NCBI RefSeq assembly: GCF_001667185.1
Contig: NZ_LZIC01000133.1
Span: forward strand, 1 to 64,000
From: Mycobacterium sp. 852002-50816_SCH5313054-b
Lineage (GTDB): Bacteria; Actinomycetota; Actinomycetes; Mycobacteriales; Mycobacteriaceae
Direction: 5' to 3'
Length of the DNA stretch: 64,000 bases
Part shown: in pieces, positions 43,786 through 54,332 of the stretch
How positions within the stretch are numbered: the first letter of the stretch is position 1
Layout of the letters: every line of letters starts with the position of its first letter
Made by a program: the position numbers and the translations under genes
The notes under the pieces: generated by a model
Told to the model about the DNA's origin: nothing
Database searches by the model: none
The model's input: only the letters and a program-made list of their open reading frames with translations

Positions 43786-44462
43786 CGCACCGCCCCGCTC
43801 TTCTGCCGCACCAGCTCGAGCAAATGCGCGATCACCTGCGCCTCGGTCATGTCGCTGGTGTCCACGACCACCGCGTCGGGCGCCGCGCGCAGCGGCGACA
43901 CCGCCCGGGTGGAATCGAGATGGTCGCGGCGGCGCACGTCGGCCAGCACGCCCTCGCAGTCGTCGGCCAGACCGGACGCGACGTTCTGGTCGTTGCGCCG
44001 CCTGGCGCGGGTTTCGGCCGAGGCGGTGAGGAAGATCTTGACCGGCGCGTCGGGCAGGACCACGGTTCCGATGTCCCGGCCCTCGACGACGACGCCGCCC
44101 TGCCTAATCTCGTCACGCTGTCGGGCGACGAGCTTGCTACGCACTGCAGGAACCGACGACACCGCCGAGACGGCACCAGTGACCTCATCGCCACGGATCT
44201 TGGCCGAGACATCTTCTCCCGCCAGGAAATAGAGATCACCGTCGGGATGGTAGGCAACCGACATCCTCACCGTATCGGCAACGTGTGCAACCGCTTCGGC
44301 GTCGGCCGGATCGACTCCCGCCCGCAATACCGCCAGTGTCACCAGCCGATACATGGCGCCTGTGTCCAGGTAGCGCAATCCCAGTGCTTGGGCTAATCCC
44401 TTTGACACAGAGGACTTTCCAGTCCCTGCCGGACCATCGATCGCGACTACTATGTTGCTCAC
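43782..44462 (-). CDS. cmk: Cytidylate kinase
   Basis: A 226-aa enzyme phosphorylating (d)CMP with ATP. P-loop is IDGPAGTGKSSVSKGLA at the N-terminus; YLDTGAMYRLVTLA and VVEGRDIGTVVLPDAPVKIF are CMP-binding signatures. The lid region is TRARRRNDQN. It corresponds to Rv1712. 4-bp overlaps with both neighbours indicate co-translation. Confidence 0.96.
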   Translation of the reverse strand: MSNIVVAIDGPAGTGKSSVSKGLAQALGLRYLDTGAMYRLVTLAVLRAGVDPADAEAVAHVADTVRMSVAYHPDGDLYFLAGEDVSAKIRGDEVTGAVSAVSSVPAVRSKLVARQRDEIRQGGVVVEGRDIGTVVLPDAPVKIFLTASAETRARRRNDQNVASGLADDCEGVLADVRRRDHLDSTRAVSPLRAAPDAVVVDTSDMTEAQVIAHLLELVRQKSGAVR

Positions 44463-45205
44463 AGCCCGACCGCCTTGTAGAGCGAACCGATCTCGTCGCG
44501 CCGTAACGCCCGGATGCTGCCCGGGCGCTGCTCCCCCAGCGACACCGCGCCGATGTCGGTGCGCACCAGCGCCTCCACTGGAAAACCGGCGGCGCCCAAC
44601 AGCCGGCGCACGATGCGGTTGCGTCCCTCGTGCAATGTCACGCGCACCAACGTCTTCCCCGGAATGGCATCCACCACCGCGAAATCGTCGACCCGCGCCG
44701 GGCCGTCCTCCAGCTCGACCCCGGCCCGCAACCGCTTACCCAGCCCGCGCGGCACGGTCCCGGTCACCGTCGCCAGGTACGTCTTGGGCACCTCGTGGGA
44801 GGGGTGCATCAGCCGGTGCGCCAGCTCGCCGTCGTTGGTCAGCAGGATCAGCCCCTCGGTGTCGGCGTCGAGCCGGCCGACGTGAAAGAGGTTCTTGTTG
44901 CCGCGAACCCGGCGCTCGATCAGGTCGCCGATGCACGGCCGGCCGCGCTCGTCGGACATGGTCGAGTGCATGCCGCGCGGCTTGTTCAGGGCCAGGTACA
45001 CCAGCGAGTCGTCGACCACTACCCGCGCCCCGTCGACGCGGATCACCGAAGCGTCCGGGTCGACCCGGGTGCCCAGCTCGGTCACCACCTGCCCGTCCAC
45101 CTCGACGCGGCCGTCGATGATCAACTTCTCGGCGGCCCGGCGCGACGCTATTCCCGCCTGGGACAAGACTTTTTGTAGGCGGACCCCTTCAGATTCGGCC
45201 ATCAA
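44459..45205 (-). CDS. Ribosomal large-subunit pseudouridine synthase, RluB/RsuA type
   Basis: A 248-aa rRNA-modifying enzyme. The N-terminal S4 domain is VRLQKVLSQAGIASRRAAEK with DGRVEVDG. The catalytic motif is VGRLDADTEGLILLTNDGEL with the essential Asp in GRLD. The C-terminus HEGRNRIVRRLLGAAGFPVE is family-typical. It corresponds to Rv1711. The exact uridine is not determined. Confidence 0.93.
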   Translation of the reverse strand: MMAESEGVRLQKVLSQAGIASRRAAEKLIIDGRVEVDGQVVTELGTRVDPDASVIRVDGARVVVDDSLVYLALNKPRGMHSTMSDERGRPCIGDLIERRVRGNKNLFHVGRLDADTEGLILLTNDGELAHRLMHPSHEVPKTYLATVTGTVPRGLGKRLRAGVELEDGPARVDDFAVVDAIPGKTLVRVTLHEGRNRIVRRLLGAAGFPVEALVRTDIGAVSLGEQRPGSIRALRRDEIGSLYKAVGL

Positions 45206-45903
45206 TCCTTGTCCACGTCGAAGGACAGCGACTGCTCGGAGGCCGAACCGCCCCCGAGTTTGATGAAACGTGGCTCGCTGTCCAGGGATTCGCTCAGGTC
45301 CTCGATCGTGTCGACGTCGGGAAGCAGCGGCGCGATATCGGGGAGGTCGGCCAGCGACGTCAGCCCCAGCCGCTCCAGGAACAGCTCGGTGGTGGCGAAT
45401 GTCGTCGCGCCGGTGTCGTCGTCGGCGCCGGCCTCGGTGATCAGGCCGCGCGCCAGCAGGGTGCGCATGACGGCGTCGACGTTGACGCCGCGCACCGCGC
45501 TGACCCGCGCCCGCGTCACGGGCTGCCGATAGGCGACCACGGCCAGCGTCTCCAGCGCGGCCCGGGTGAGCTTGGATCGCGCGCCGTCCAGCAGCAACTT
45601 CTCCACGTACGGCGCGAACCGGGCGCGGGTGTACATCCGCCAGCCCTCGCTGTTTTGCCGCAGATCGATGCCGCTGTCGCGTTCGGTGAGTTCCTCGGCC
45701 AGCTGCTGCAGCTTGGCGGCTATTCGGTACACGGGTTGCTGCGTGGCCGCGCCCAGCGCCTCGGCGGTGACGGGGGTGTCCACCACCAGCAGCAGCGCTT
45801 CCAGCACGGAGCCGAGTTCCTCGGCGTCCATCGGCGCCGCCTCGGCGATCTCGATGCCCAGATCGATCTCGGGCAGCTCGTCGGGCAGCTCGTCCGTCAT
45901 CAT
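45202..45903 (-). CDS. scpB: Segregation and condensation protein ScpB
   Basis: A 233-aa winged-helix kleisin-partner of SMC. LGSVLEALLLVVDTPVTAEA and ALETLAVVAYRQPVTRARVS are conserved blocks. The start is the ATG at 45903 that overlaps the scpA stop (ATGATGA; ATG 45900 is also possible). The longer ORF adds 12 residues from within scpA. It corresponds to Rv1710. Confidence 0.94.
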   Translation of the reverse strand: MMTDELPDELPEIDLGIEIAEAAPMDAEELGSVLEALLLVVDTPVTAEALGAATQQPVYRIAAKLQQLAEELTERDSGIDLRQNSEGWRMYTRARFAPYVEKLLLDGARSKLTRAALETLAVVAYRQPVTRARVSAVRGVNVDAVMRTLLARGLITEAGADDDTGATTFATTELFLERLGLTSLADLPDIAPLLPDVDTIEDLSESLDSEPRFIKLGGGSASEQSLSFDVDKD

Positions 45904-46700
45904 TCGTCCCGCACTTCTACCGGACGTTCCCCGGTCCACGAAATTTGGAGCACGCCAAGCGGCTCTGACTGGTCGAATGCTACCGTCCGGGTCCGATACA
46001 GCTCGAGCAGCGCGAGGAAGCGCCCGACGACCTCCATCGGCGCCTCACAGTCGGCGACCAGCTCGGAAAACGTCGCCCAGTGCCCACTGCCCCGGGCTTC
46101 CAGGATCGCCAGCAGTTTCTCGGCCTGCTCGGGGACCGAGACCTGCAGCTCATGCAGGTGGCCGAGGGCCACCGTCGGGACCGGACGCGGGGTGAACGCG
46201 ACGGCGGCGATCTGCGCGAACCGCTCGGCGTCGACGCCGAGCATCACCTCGGGGAGCAGCTCGGTGAACCGGTCCTCGAGCGACACCGCGCGCGGATAGC
46301 TGCGCAACGCTGCGGCCTCCAGCTCGGCGAACATCTCCGCGACGTGCTTGAAGGCGCGGTACTGCAGCAGCCGGGCGAACAGCAGGTCGCGCACCTCGAG
46401 CAGCGCCAGGTCTTCGTCGTCGTCGACCTGTCCGGCCGGCAGCAGGCGGGCCGCCTTGAGGTCGAGCAGCGTCGCGGCGATCACCAGGAAGGCCGTGGTC
46501 TCCTCGAGGCCCAGCTGGGAGCCGATCGCTTTGGTATAGGCGATGAAGTCGTCGGTGACCTGGTGCAGCGCCACCTCGGTGACGTCGAGGCGATGGGCGA
46601 AGATCAGCTGCAGCAGCAGATCGAACGGCCCCTCGAAGTTGGTCAGGCGTACCTGGAAGCCGTTCTTGGCTGGCGCCTCACCGTTGGCTGCGCCGTTCAC
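45900..46700 (-). CDS. scpA: Segregation and condensation protein ScpA
   Basis: A 266-aa kleisin bridging SMC heads. VRLTNFEGPFDLLLQLIFAH and the C-terminal winged helix FLALLELYRTRTVAFDQSEP are diagnostic. GTG 46700 overlaps the ParA-like stop (GTGA), which fixes the start. It corresponds to Rv1709. Confidence 0.95.
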   Translation of the reverse strand: MNGAANGEAPAKNGFQVRLTNFEGPFDLLLQLIFAHRLDVTEVALHQVTDDFIAYTKAIGSQLGLEETTAFLVIAATLLDLKAARLLPAGQVDDDEDLALLEVRDLLFARLLQYRAFKHVAEMFAELEAAALRSYPRAVSLEDRFTELLPEVMLGVDAERFAQIAAVAFTPRPVPTVALGHLHELQVSVPEQAEKLLAILEARGSGHWATFSELVADCEAPMEVVGRFLALLELYRTRTVAFDQSEPLGVLQISWTGERPVEVRDE

Positions 46701-47560
46701 GCGCCGAATCGGTGGATGAACTCGCGGGCCAGCGCGCGGTAGGCGATGGCGCCGGTCGATCGGGGCGCCCAGGTGGTGATGGGCTCGCCCGCCACGCTGG
46801 TCTCCGGGAACCGGACGGTCCGGGTGATCACGGTGTCGAACACCAGGTCCCCGAACCGCTCCACGACGCGGGCCATCACCTCGCGCGAGTTGACGGTGCG
46901 CGGGTCGTAACGGGTGAGCAGGATCCCGCTGATCTCCAGCTTCGGGTTGAGCCGGTCGCGCACCTTGTCGACGGTGTCGGTGAGCAGCGCCAGGCCGCGC
47001 AGCGAGAAGAATTCGCACTCGGTGGGAATCACCACGCCGTCCGCGCAGGCCAGTCCGTTGACGGTGAGCAGGCCCAACGACGGCTGGCAGTCGATCAGGA
47101 CGTAGTCGTAGCGGTCCAGCACCGGGTACAGCGAGCGGCCCAGGGTCTGCTCGCGGCCGACCTCGTTGACCAACTGGATCTCGGCGGCCGACAGGTCGAT
47201 GTTGCTGGGCACCAGGTCCATGTGGTTGACGCGGGTGTGGAGGAGCACGTCGTCGATCGACACCCGCGGCTCGACCAGCACGTTGTGGATCGTCTTCTCC
47301 AGCTCGTAGTGCGGGACGCCCAGGCCCGCGGACAGCGCGCCCTGCGGGTCCATGTCCACCAGCAGCACGCGCCGGCCGTATTCGGCGAGCGCGGCGCCCA
47401 GGTTGATCGTCGAGGTGGTCTTCCCGACGCCGCCCTTCTGGTTGCACATGGCGACGACCTTGGCCGGGCCGTGCGAGGTGCGCGGCGCCGGCTCGGGAAT
47501 CGCCCGCGGGGGGCGTCCCGTCAAGCCGATCTCGACGCCGTTGTCCGGGTGCTCGGTCAT
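46697..47560 (-). CDS. ParA/Soj-family ATPase
   Basis: A 287-aa Walker ATPase probably acting in chromosome or cargo positioning. The deviant Walker A is CNQKGGVGKTTSTINLGAAL, followed by VLLVDMDPQGALSAGL and IDCQPSLGLLTVN. The start is ATG 47560 (a GTG is immediately upstream). It corresponds to Rv1708, a second ParA-like protein distinct from the origin-proximal ParA. No ParB is adjacent; it is co-translated with scpA and scpB. Confidence 0.92.
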   Translation of the reverse strand: MTEHPDNGVEIGLTGRPPRAIPEPAPRTSHGPAKVVAMCNQKGGVGKTTSTINLGAALAEYGRRVLLVDMDPQGALSAGLGVPHYELEKTIHNVLVEPRVSIDDVLLHTRVNHMDLVPSNIDLSAAEIQLVNEVGREQTLGRSLYPVLDRYDYVLIDCQPSLGLLTVNGLACADGVVIPTECEFFSLRGLALLTDTVDKVRDRLNPKLEISGILLTRYDPRTVNSREVMARVVERFGDLVFDTVITRTVRFPETSVAGEPITTWAPRSTGAIAYRALAREFIHRFGA

Positions 47561-47759
47561 CACGCCCGGCGTGTTCGAGAGGTGAACATCGCTCGAAAGT
47601 CTAACGGCTTCGCGCATGTAACCCGGGCGCCGCGCGGACGAATCACCAGCCAATATGGGCGGAAATCGCTGGTGGAACGCACCTTTGCGCGCAGGGCTAA
47701 CTTCAGTCACACCAGCACCATTCGCAGGGGCATCGTGGCCGGCACTATCGTGGATTCTC

Positions 47760-48524
47760 ATGGATCTCAAGCGACGCCTGCCCATCCTGCGGTGGTCGGT
47801 GTGGCGGATGGCCGCCGGGAATCGCAACATCACCACCACGGGACAGATCGGCGACGGGCGCGAGGCCGCCGCCGTCGAATACGTCCTGCGCAACGCCCGG
47901 GGCGGCGACGTCGACGACGTGCTGGCCACCATCGACAAGTTCGCCTACGAGAAGTCGATGCTGATCAACGTCGGCGACGAGAAGGGGCTGTTGCTCGACG
48001 CGGCCGTGCGGCGCGCCGACCCCGCGGTGGCGCTCGAGCTGGGCACCTACTGCGGCTACGGTGCGCTGCGGATCGCCCGCGCCGCCCCCAAAGCGAAGGT
48101 GTACTCCGTCGAGCTCGCCGAGGCCAACGCCGCCAACGCCCGGCGGATCTGGGAGCACGCCGGGGTCGCCGACCGGGTGACGTGCGTCGTCGGGACCATC
48201 GGCGACGGCGGACGCACGCTGGACGCACTGGCCAATGACCACGGATTCGCTTCGGGCGCACTCGATTTCGTGTTCCTGGACCACGACAAGAACGCCTACC
48301 TGGGCGACCTGATGAGCATCCTCGACCGGGGCTGGCTGCGCCCGGGCGCGATCGTCGTCGCCGACAACGTGAGAATCCCCGGCGCCCCGAAATATCGCGA
48401 GTACATGCGCCAGCAGCAGGGCAAGGGTTGGGACACCGTCGAGCACAAGGCGCACCTGGAATACCAGTCGCTGGTGTCCGACCTGGTGCTGGAGTCGGAA
48501 TACCGGGGTCCAGCGTCGAGTTAA
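47760..48524 (+). CDS. Catechol-type O-methyltransferase
   Basis: A 254-aa SAM-dependent enzyme similar to Rv1703c. The SAM site is ALELGTYCGYGALRIARAAP with VYSVELAEANAANARRI; metal/catalytic residues lie in VFLDHDKNAYL and VVADNVRIPG. It is transcribed opposite to the surrounding core block. In M. tuberculosis several additional genes separate xerD from parA; here this is the only one. Confidence 0.9.
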   Translation: MDLKRRLPILRWSVWRMAAGNRNITTTGQIGDGREAAAVEYVLRNARGGDVDDVLATIDKFAYEKSMLINVGDEKGLLLDAAVRRADPAVALELGTYCGYGALRIARAAPKAKVYSVELAEANAANARRIWEHAGVADRVTCVVGTIGDGGRTLDALANDHGFASGALDFVFLDHDKNAYLGDLMSILDRGWLRPGAIVVADNVRIPGAPKYREYMRQQQGKGWDTVEHKAHLEYQSLVSDLVLESEYRGPASS

Positions 48525-48574
48525 TGTCGGGATTTGCGACGAACTCGCGCAACAAGTCGACGTTCGGCGCAGAG

Positions 48575-49513
48575 TTACCGCGCCCGGGGGTGCGCCCCGG
48601 CCCACACCTCGCGCAGCGCATGCACCGTCACCAGCGTGTAGATCTGCGTCGTCGTCACCGAGGCGTGCCCGAGCAGCTCCTGCACGACGCGGACGTCCGC
48701 GCCGCCCTCGAGCAGGTGGGTCGCGAAGGAATGGCGCAGCATGTGCGGCGACACCCCCGAGGTGATGCCCGCGCGCTCGGCGGCGTCCTGCAGCACCTGC
48801 CACGCGCTTTGCCGCGACAGCCGGCCGCCGCGGGCGTTGAGGAAGATGGCGGGCGTGCCGCGGCCGCGGGGCGCCAGATCGGGGCGACCGCGCACCAGAT
48901 ACGCGTCCAACGCCCGCACGGCGGGGCGCCCGATCGGCACCAGCCGCTGCTTGCCGCCCTTGCCGCGCAGCAACACCGAACGGGCCTCGGTGTCGATGTC
49001 GTCGACGTCGAGGCCGACGGCCTCGGAGATCCGAGATCCGGTGGAGTACAACAACTCCAGCAGAGCGCGGTTGCGCAGCGTCAGCGGGCCGTCGCTCGGG
49101 CTGTCGCCGCCGGCGCCCTCCAGCAGCGCCAGCACCTCGTCGATGGTGAGGCTCTTGGGAAGCCGACGGCCCGGGGTCGGCGGCCGCACGGCCCGCGCCA
49201 CGTCCAGTTCGGCCAGCCCTTCGGCGGCGGCGAACCGATGCAGGCCGCGCACCGCGATCAGCGCCCGCGCCGCCGACACCGCGGACAGCGCCGCGGCCCC
49301 GGTGTCGGGATCGCCGCGACGCAGCGCCACCAGGAACTCGCTGACGTCGTCCTCGCCCACCTTGGCCAGGTCGTAAATCCCGCGGTCGGACAGGTGCTTG
49401 CTGTAGCGGCGCAGGTCCCGGCGATAGGAGCTCAGCGTGTTCTTCGCCACGCCCCGCTCGATCGTCAGGTGGTCGAAGTAGCCCTGCAGCTGCGTGTCGA
49501 GAGCCGCCGTCAT
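48575..49513 (-). CDS. xerD: Tyrosine recombinase XerD
   Basis: A 312-aa recombinase resolving chromosome dimers at dif with XerC. Catalytic residues are visible: Arg in TGSRISEAVGLDVDDI, Lys in RGKGGKQRLVPIG, HxxR in PHMLRHSFATHLLEGG, His in LLGHAS and the Tyr nucleophile in TQIYTLV. The SAM-like core-binding domain is N-terminal. It corresponds to Rv1701, so it is a housekeeping gene and not evidence of an integrated element. It overlaps the NUDIX stop by 4 bp. Confidence 0.95.
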   Translation of the reverse strand: MTAALDTQLQGYFDHLTIERGVAKNTLSSYRRDLRRYSKHLSDRGIYDLAKVGEDDVSEFLVALRRGDPDTGAAALSAVSAARALIAVRGLHRFAAAEGLAELDVARAVRPPTPGRRLPKSLTIDEVLALLEGAGGDSPSDGPLTLRNRALLELLYSTGSRISEAVGLDVDDIDTEARSVLLRGKGGKQRLVPIGRPAVRALDAYLVRGRPDLAPRGRGTPAIFLNARGGRLSRQSAWQVLQDAAERAGITSGVSPHMLRHSFATHLLEGGADVRVVQELLGHASVTTTQIYTLVTVHALREVWAGAHPRAR

Positions 49514-50125
49514 TGCGCGGCCTTACGCGCTGCGAACGCGGTCGGCTTGTCGGTCCATGGGCTGTCCGCCGGGCGCGGCTGGGCGACCCCGTCGGTCACC
49601 GCGTGGGCGGCCAGAATCCCCGCCACCGCAATGGCATTGACGATCTCGCCGGTGAGCACCTTGCGGGTGGCCTCCGCCAGCGGATACCACTGCATCGTCA
49701 TGTCGGCCTCTTCGTCGTGCGCCTCGGGGCGGTCCACCTCGGTGAGGCCGGTAGCCAGATAGACGCGCACCGATTCGTCGCTGAAGCCGGGCGTGGAATC
49801 GAGGTCGACGAGCACCCGCCAGGTGTCGGCCTTCAGCCCCGCCTCCTCGTGCAGCTCCCGGGCGGCGGTCAGCTGCGCGGGCTCGCCCCCCACGTCGAGC
49901 AGCCCGGCGGGCAACTCCCACAGCCGCCGGCCGAACGCGTGGCGGTACTGATAGACCATCGGGATGTTGCCGTCGTCGTCCATGGCCACCACCGCCACCG
50001 CGCCGAAGTGCTCGACGACCTCCCGGGTGACGAGCTTGCCGCCGGGCATCCGGACCTGATCGCGGCGCAGCGCGAAAATCTTTCCGGTGTGCAGCGTTTC
50101 GGATGACGCCGTCTCGAAGACGTGG

Positions 50126-50133
<8 letters not shown>
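49510..50133 (-). CDS. NUDIX hydrolase (ADP-ribose pyrophosphatase type)
   Basis: A 207-aa hydrolase of nucleoside diphosphates linked to X, probably ADP-ribose. The Nudix box is GLLDVGGEPAQLTAARELHE then EAGL, with one extra residue before the first Glu, as in Rv1700. Strand VAVVAMDDDGNIPMVYQYRH precedes it. It overlaps the pyrG stop by 8 bp. Confidence 0.93.
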
Positions 50134-51880
<1,747 letters not shown>

Positions 51881-52000
51881 AGGCGACCTCCGTGAAGACG
51901 GGCAGGGCTTCGATTTTTCTAGCGATGAACTAGATGGGCCTGCCGACCCACGGAAACCCACCCTAACATCCACGACGCCGTGTCGCGGGGAACACGCCCG

Positions 52001-52945
52001 CTACTGCGGCACGGTGATCGAGGTGGCCCCGTGCCCGGTGCCGTACTGCCCGACGTGGTTGCCGTTGATCAGGTCGTGCAGGCCCAGCACCGCGGTGATG
52101 CGCCCGGGCGCGGCGTCGACGTCGTCGACGGTGCTGATGGCCGACGCCATGCCGGTGTCGGCGCGGGTCACGGCGACCGCGGCGCCGCCCGTCGCCGAAC
52201 CGTCGCGGCCCGCCAGTAGGGTGCCCGAGCCGTGCGGGGCGAGCGCGGCCGAGAAGCGGGCCACGCTGACGCCCTGATTGCCGGCGTCCTGCGGCAGCCC
52301 GCCGCCGGTGACGACCAGCGCGGCGTTGGCCGCCCCCAGCCGGTCGGCGGGCTGGTAGGTGATGAAGCCGGTGTCGCGCAGCGAGGCCAGCACGGTGTCG
52401 CGCTGCGTGTCGTCGACGGGCGGCACGCTCGGATTGGCGTTCACCAGCAGCGCGATGCCCAGCAGGTCGCCGGCCTGCGAACCCTGGTCGACGAGCTTGG
52501 TGCTCAGCTGCTGACCGGCGGGCAGGATCGACGAGTTCACCACCGTGCGAAGCTTCTCCGCGGAGTTCGCGTCGACGAACTCCTGCGTCAGCGACACCGT
52601 TCCGGTGAGGGTCCCGCCGGCCTGGCCGATGAATTTCGAGACCGCGGCGACGTCGTCGTCCTTGGCGTCGGGGGTGCGGAAGACGACCACCGACTTTCCG
52701 CCCAGGGCGTCGTGCACGATCCGGCCGGCCAGCTGGTTGTCGAAATTGTTTGCCGCGGCCAGCTTTTCGTTCATCACGTTCTTCTGGTCGTTGAGCCCGC
52801 TGATCTGGGTGTACAGGTCACGCTTCTCGTCACGCAGGCTGGACAGCAGGGTGTCCGACAAGAATCCGGAGCCCAGCACGACTCCCACGGCCAGCGCCAG
52901 GAAGACGGCGGCCAGCGACAGGGCATGTTGGCGTAACGAGATCAT
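52001..52945 (-). CDS. mctB: Copper transporter MctB
   Basis: A 314-aa outer-envelope protein, same length as Rv1698, which limits copper accumulation in M. tuberculosis. The start is ATG 52945 (MISLRQHALSLAAVFLALAV), a signal-anchor helix, followed by a coiled coil (LSSLRDEKRDLYTQISGLND). The rest is alpha/beta with an AAVAVTRADTGMASAISTVD segment. It lies 19 bp after the Rv1697-like gene and is probably co-transcribed. Confidence 0.93.
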   Translation of the reverse strand: MISLRQHALSLAAVFLALAVGVVLGSGFLSDTLLSSLRDEKRDLYTQISGLNDQKNVMNEKLAAANNFDNQLAGRIVHDALGGKSVVVFRTPDAKDDDVAAVSKFIGQAGGTLTGTVSLTQEFVDANSAEKLRTVVNSSILPAGQQLSTKLVDQGSQAGDLLGIALLVNANPSVPPVDDTQRDTVLASLRDTGFITYQPADRLGAANAALVVTGGGLPQDAGNQGVSVARFSAALAPHGSGTLLAGRDGSATGGAAVAVTRADTGMASAISTVDDVDAAPGRITAVLGLHDLINGNHVGQYGTGHGATSITVPQ

Positions 52946-52964
52946 TTGACGCACCGTCCTCGAA

Positions 52965-54146
52965 CTAGCTGACCAAGTGCTGCACCCACAGCGAGAGGTG
53001 GTTCCAGTAGTGGGTGACCCAGTGCACCACCACACCGTCGGTGCGGGACACCCACAGCGCCACGATGACCGCGATCAGCATCGTCAACGCCAGCAGCGCG
53101 ATGGCGCCCGCCGAAATGTGGTTGCGGTACAACGTGGCAACGGCCTTGGCGTCCACCACCTTCTCCCCCACTCGAAGCCGGGTCAAAAACGTCGAGGGGT
53201 TGCTCTGGGTGCGGTTGCGGTCGAAGAACGTCTCGATGTTGGCGGTGTGGCCGGCCGTCACGAGCAGCGCGGCGCCGTGGTGGTCGGCCAGCAACAGGGC
53301 CAAGTCGACGGCCGAGCCCGCGGCCGGGAAGGTCATCGCTCCCACGCCGAGATCCTGAATCCGCTCCAGACCGGGCGCGTGGCCGTCGGCGTCGGCGGGC
53401 AGGACGACGTGCGCACCGCACTTGAGGGCGTCGGTGCTGATCTTGTCGGGGTCGCCGACGATGATCTGGGGCCGATACCCGGCCTTGCGCAACACATCCG
53501 CGCCGGTGTCCACGCCGATGAGCACCGGCTGGTACTCCTTGATGAACGGCTTGAGCGAGCGCAACTCGTCCTCGGCGCCGGGCTCGTCGCCCACGATCAC
53601 CACGTGCCGGCGGCGCAGGTCGACGTCGATGTCGGGGATGCCGATACCGTCGATCAGCAGCGGGCTCTCGCTCTTGATGAACTCAATCGTGTTGCCCGCG
53701 AACGCCTCCAGATGTGCGGCCAGGCCGCTCTTAGCCTCGCGCATCAGGTCGGCGATGTCGTGGTCGGTGCGTTCGGTGCCGCGGACCAGGCGGCGGTCGC
53801 CGGAGTACACGCCGCCCTCGTAGAGGCGAATCTTGGCGCCGTCCTTGACCTTCTTGAAGACGTCGGGCCCGGTCTCGTCGATGAGGGTCACGCCGTTGTT
53901 GACCAGCACCTCGGGGCCCAGGTTCGGGTAGCGGCCCGAGACCGAGGGCGAGGCGTTGACCACGGCGGCGATGTCGGCCTCCACCAGCGCGTCCGCGGTG
54001 ATGCGGTCCAGATCCAGGATGTCGAGTACCACGATGTCGCCGGGACACACCCTGCGCAGCAGGCGGTCGATGTTCCGGTCGACCCGAGCGGTGCCGGTGA
54101 GGCCCGGCCGGGACGTGTTACGCGAAAGCAGACCTGACATCTTCAT
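52965..54146 (-). CDS. SteA-like membrane protein (Rv1697 orthologue)
   Basis: A 393-aa protein with a large cytoplasmic domain and a C-terminal transmembrane helix (ISAGAIALLALTMLIAVIVA). The domain has GRYPNLGPEVLVNNGVTLID and IVGDPDKISTDALKCGAHVV, resembling thiamin pyrophosphokinase-like folds found in SteA, a cell-division protein of Corynebacterium that pairs with SteB. MctB sits in the SteB position. The start at ATG 54146 matches Rv1697. Confidence 0.9.
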   Translation of the reverse strand: MKMSGLLSRNTSRPGLTGTARVDRNIDRLLRRVCPGDIVVLDILDLDRITADALVEADIAAVVNASPSVSGRYPNLGPEVLVNNGVTLIDETGPDVFKKVKDGAKIRLYEGGVYSGDRRLVRGTERTDHDIADLMREAKSGLAAHLEAFAGNTIEFIKSESPLLIDGIGIPDIDVDLRRRHVVIVGDEPGAEDELRSLKPFIKEYQPVLIGVDTGADVLRKAGYRPQIIVGDPDKISTDALKCGAHVVLPADADGHAPGLERIQDLGVGAMTFPAAGSAVDLALLLADHHGAALLVTAGHTANIETFFDRNRTQSNPSTFLTRLRVGEKVVDAKAVATLYRNHISAGAIALLALTMLIAVIVALWVSRTDGVVVHWVTHYWNHLSLWVQHLVS

Positions 54147-54332
54147 GGGGGCGATTCTGTCGGTGAAGCCCGGGCCAGGCGTGGAGGCGCGCCGTAACAT
54201 TAGCCTCAGAAGTTATCTAGAGTCACATCAGTAACAGGGTCATTACGGCTTGGTCGCGGCGAGGGCGCGCAGTTGTACGGGCTGCGCGGCGTGTCGGCGT
54301 ACAAACACGCGCGCTCGCGGCAGGGGGCCGGG

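Noticed and set aside
48575..49513. XerD as the integrase of a mobile island
   Set aside because: It sits in the conserved xerD position next to the NUDIX and pyrG genes, so it is the housekeeping recombinase.
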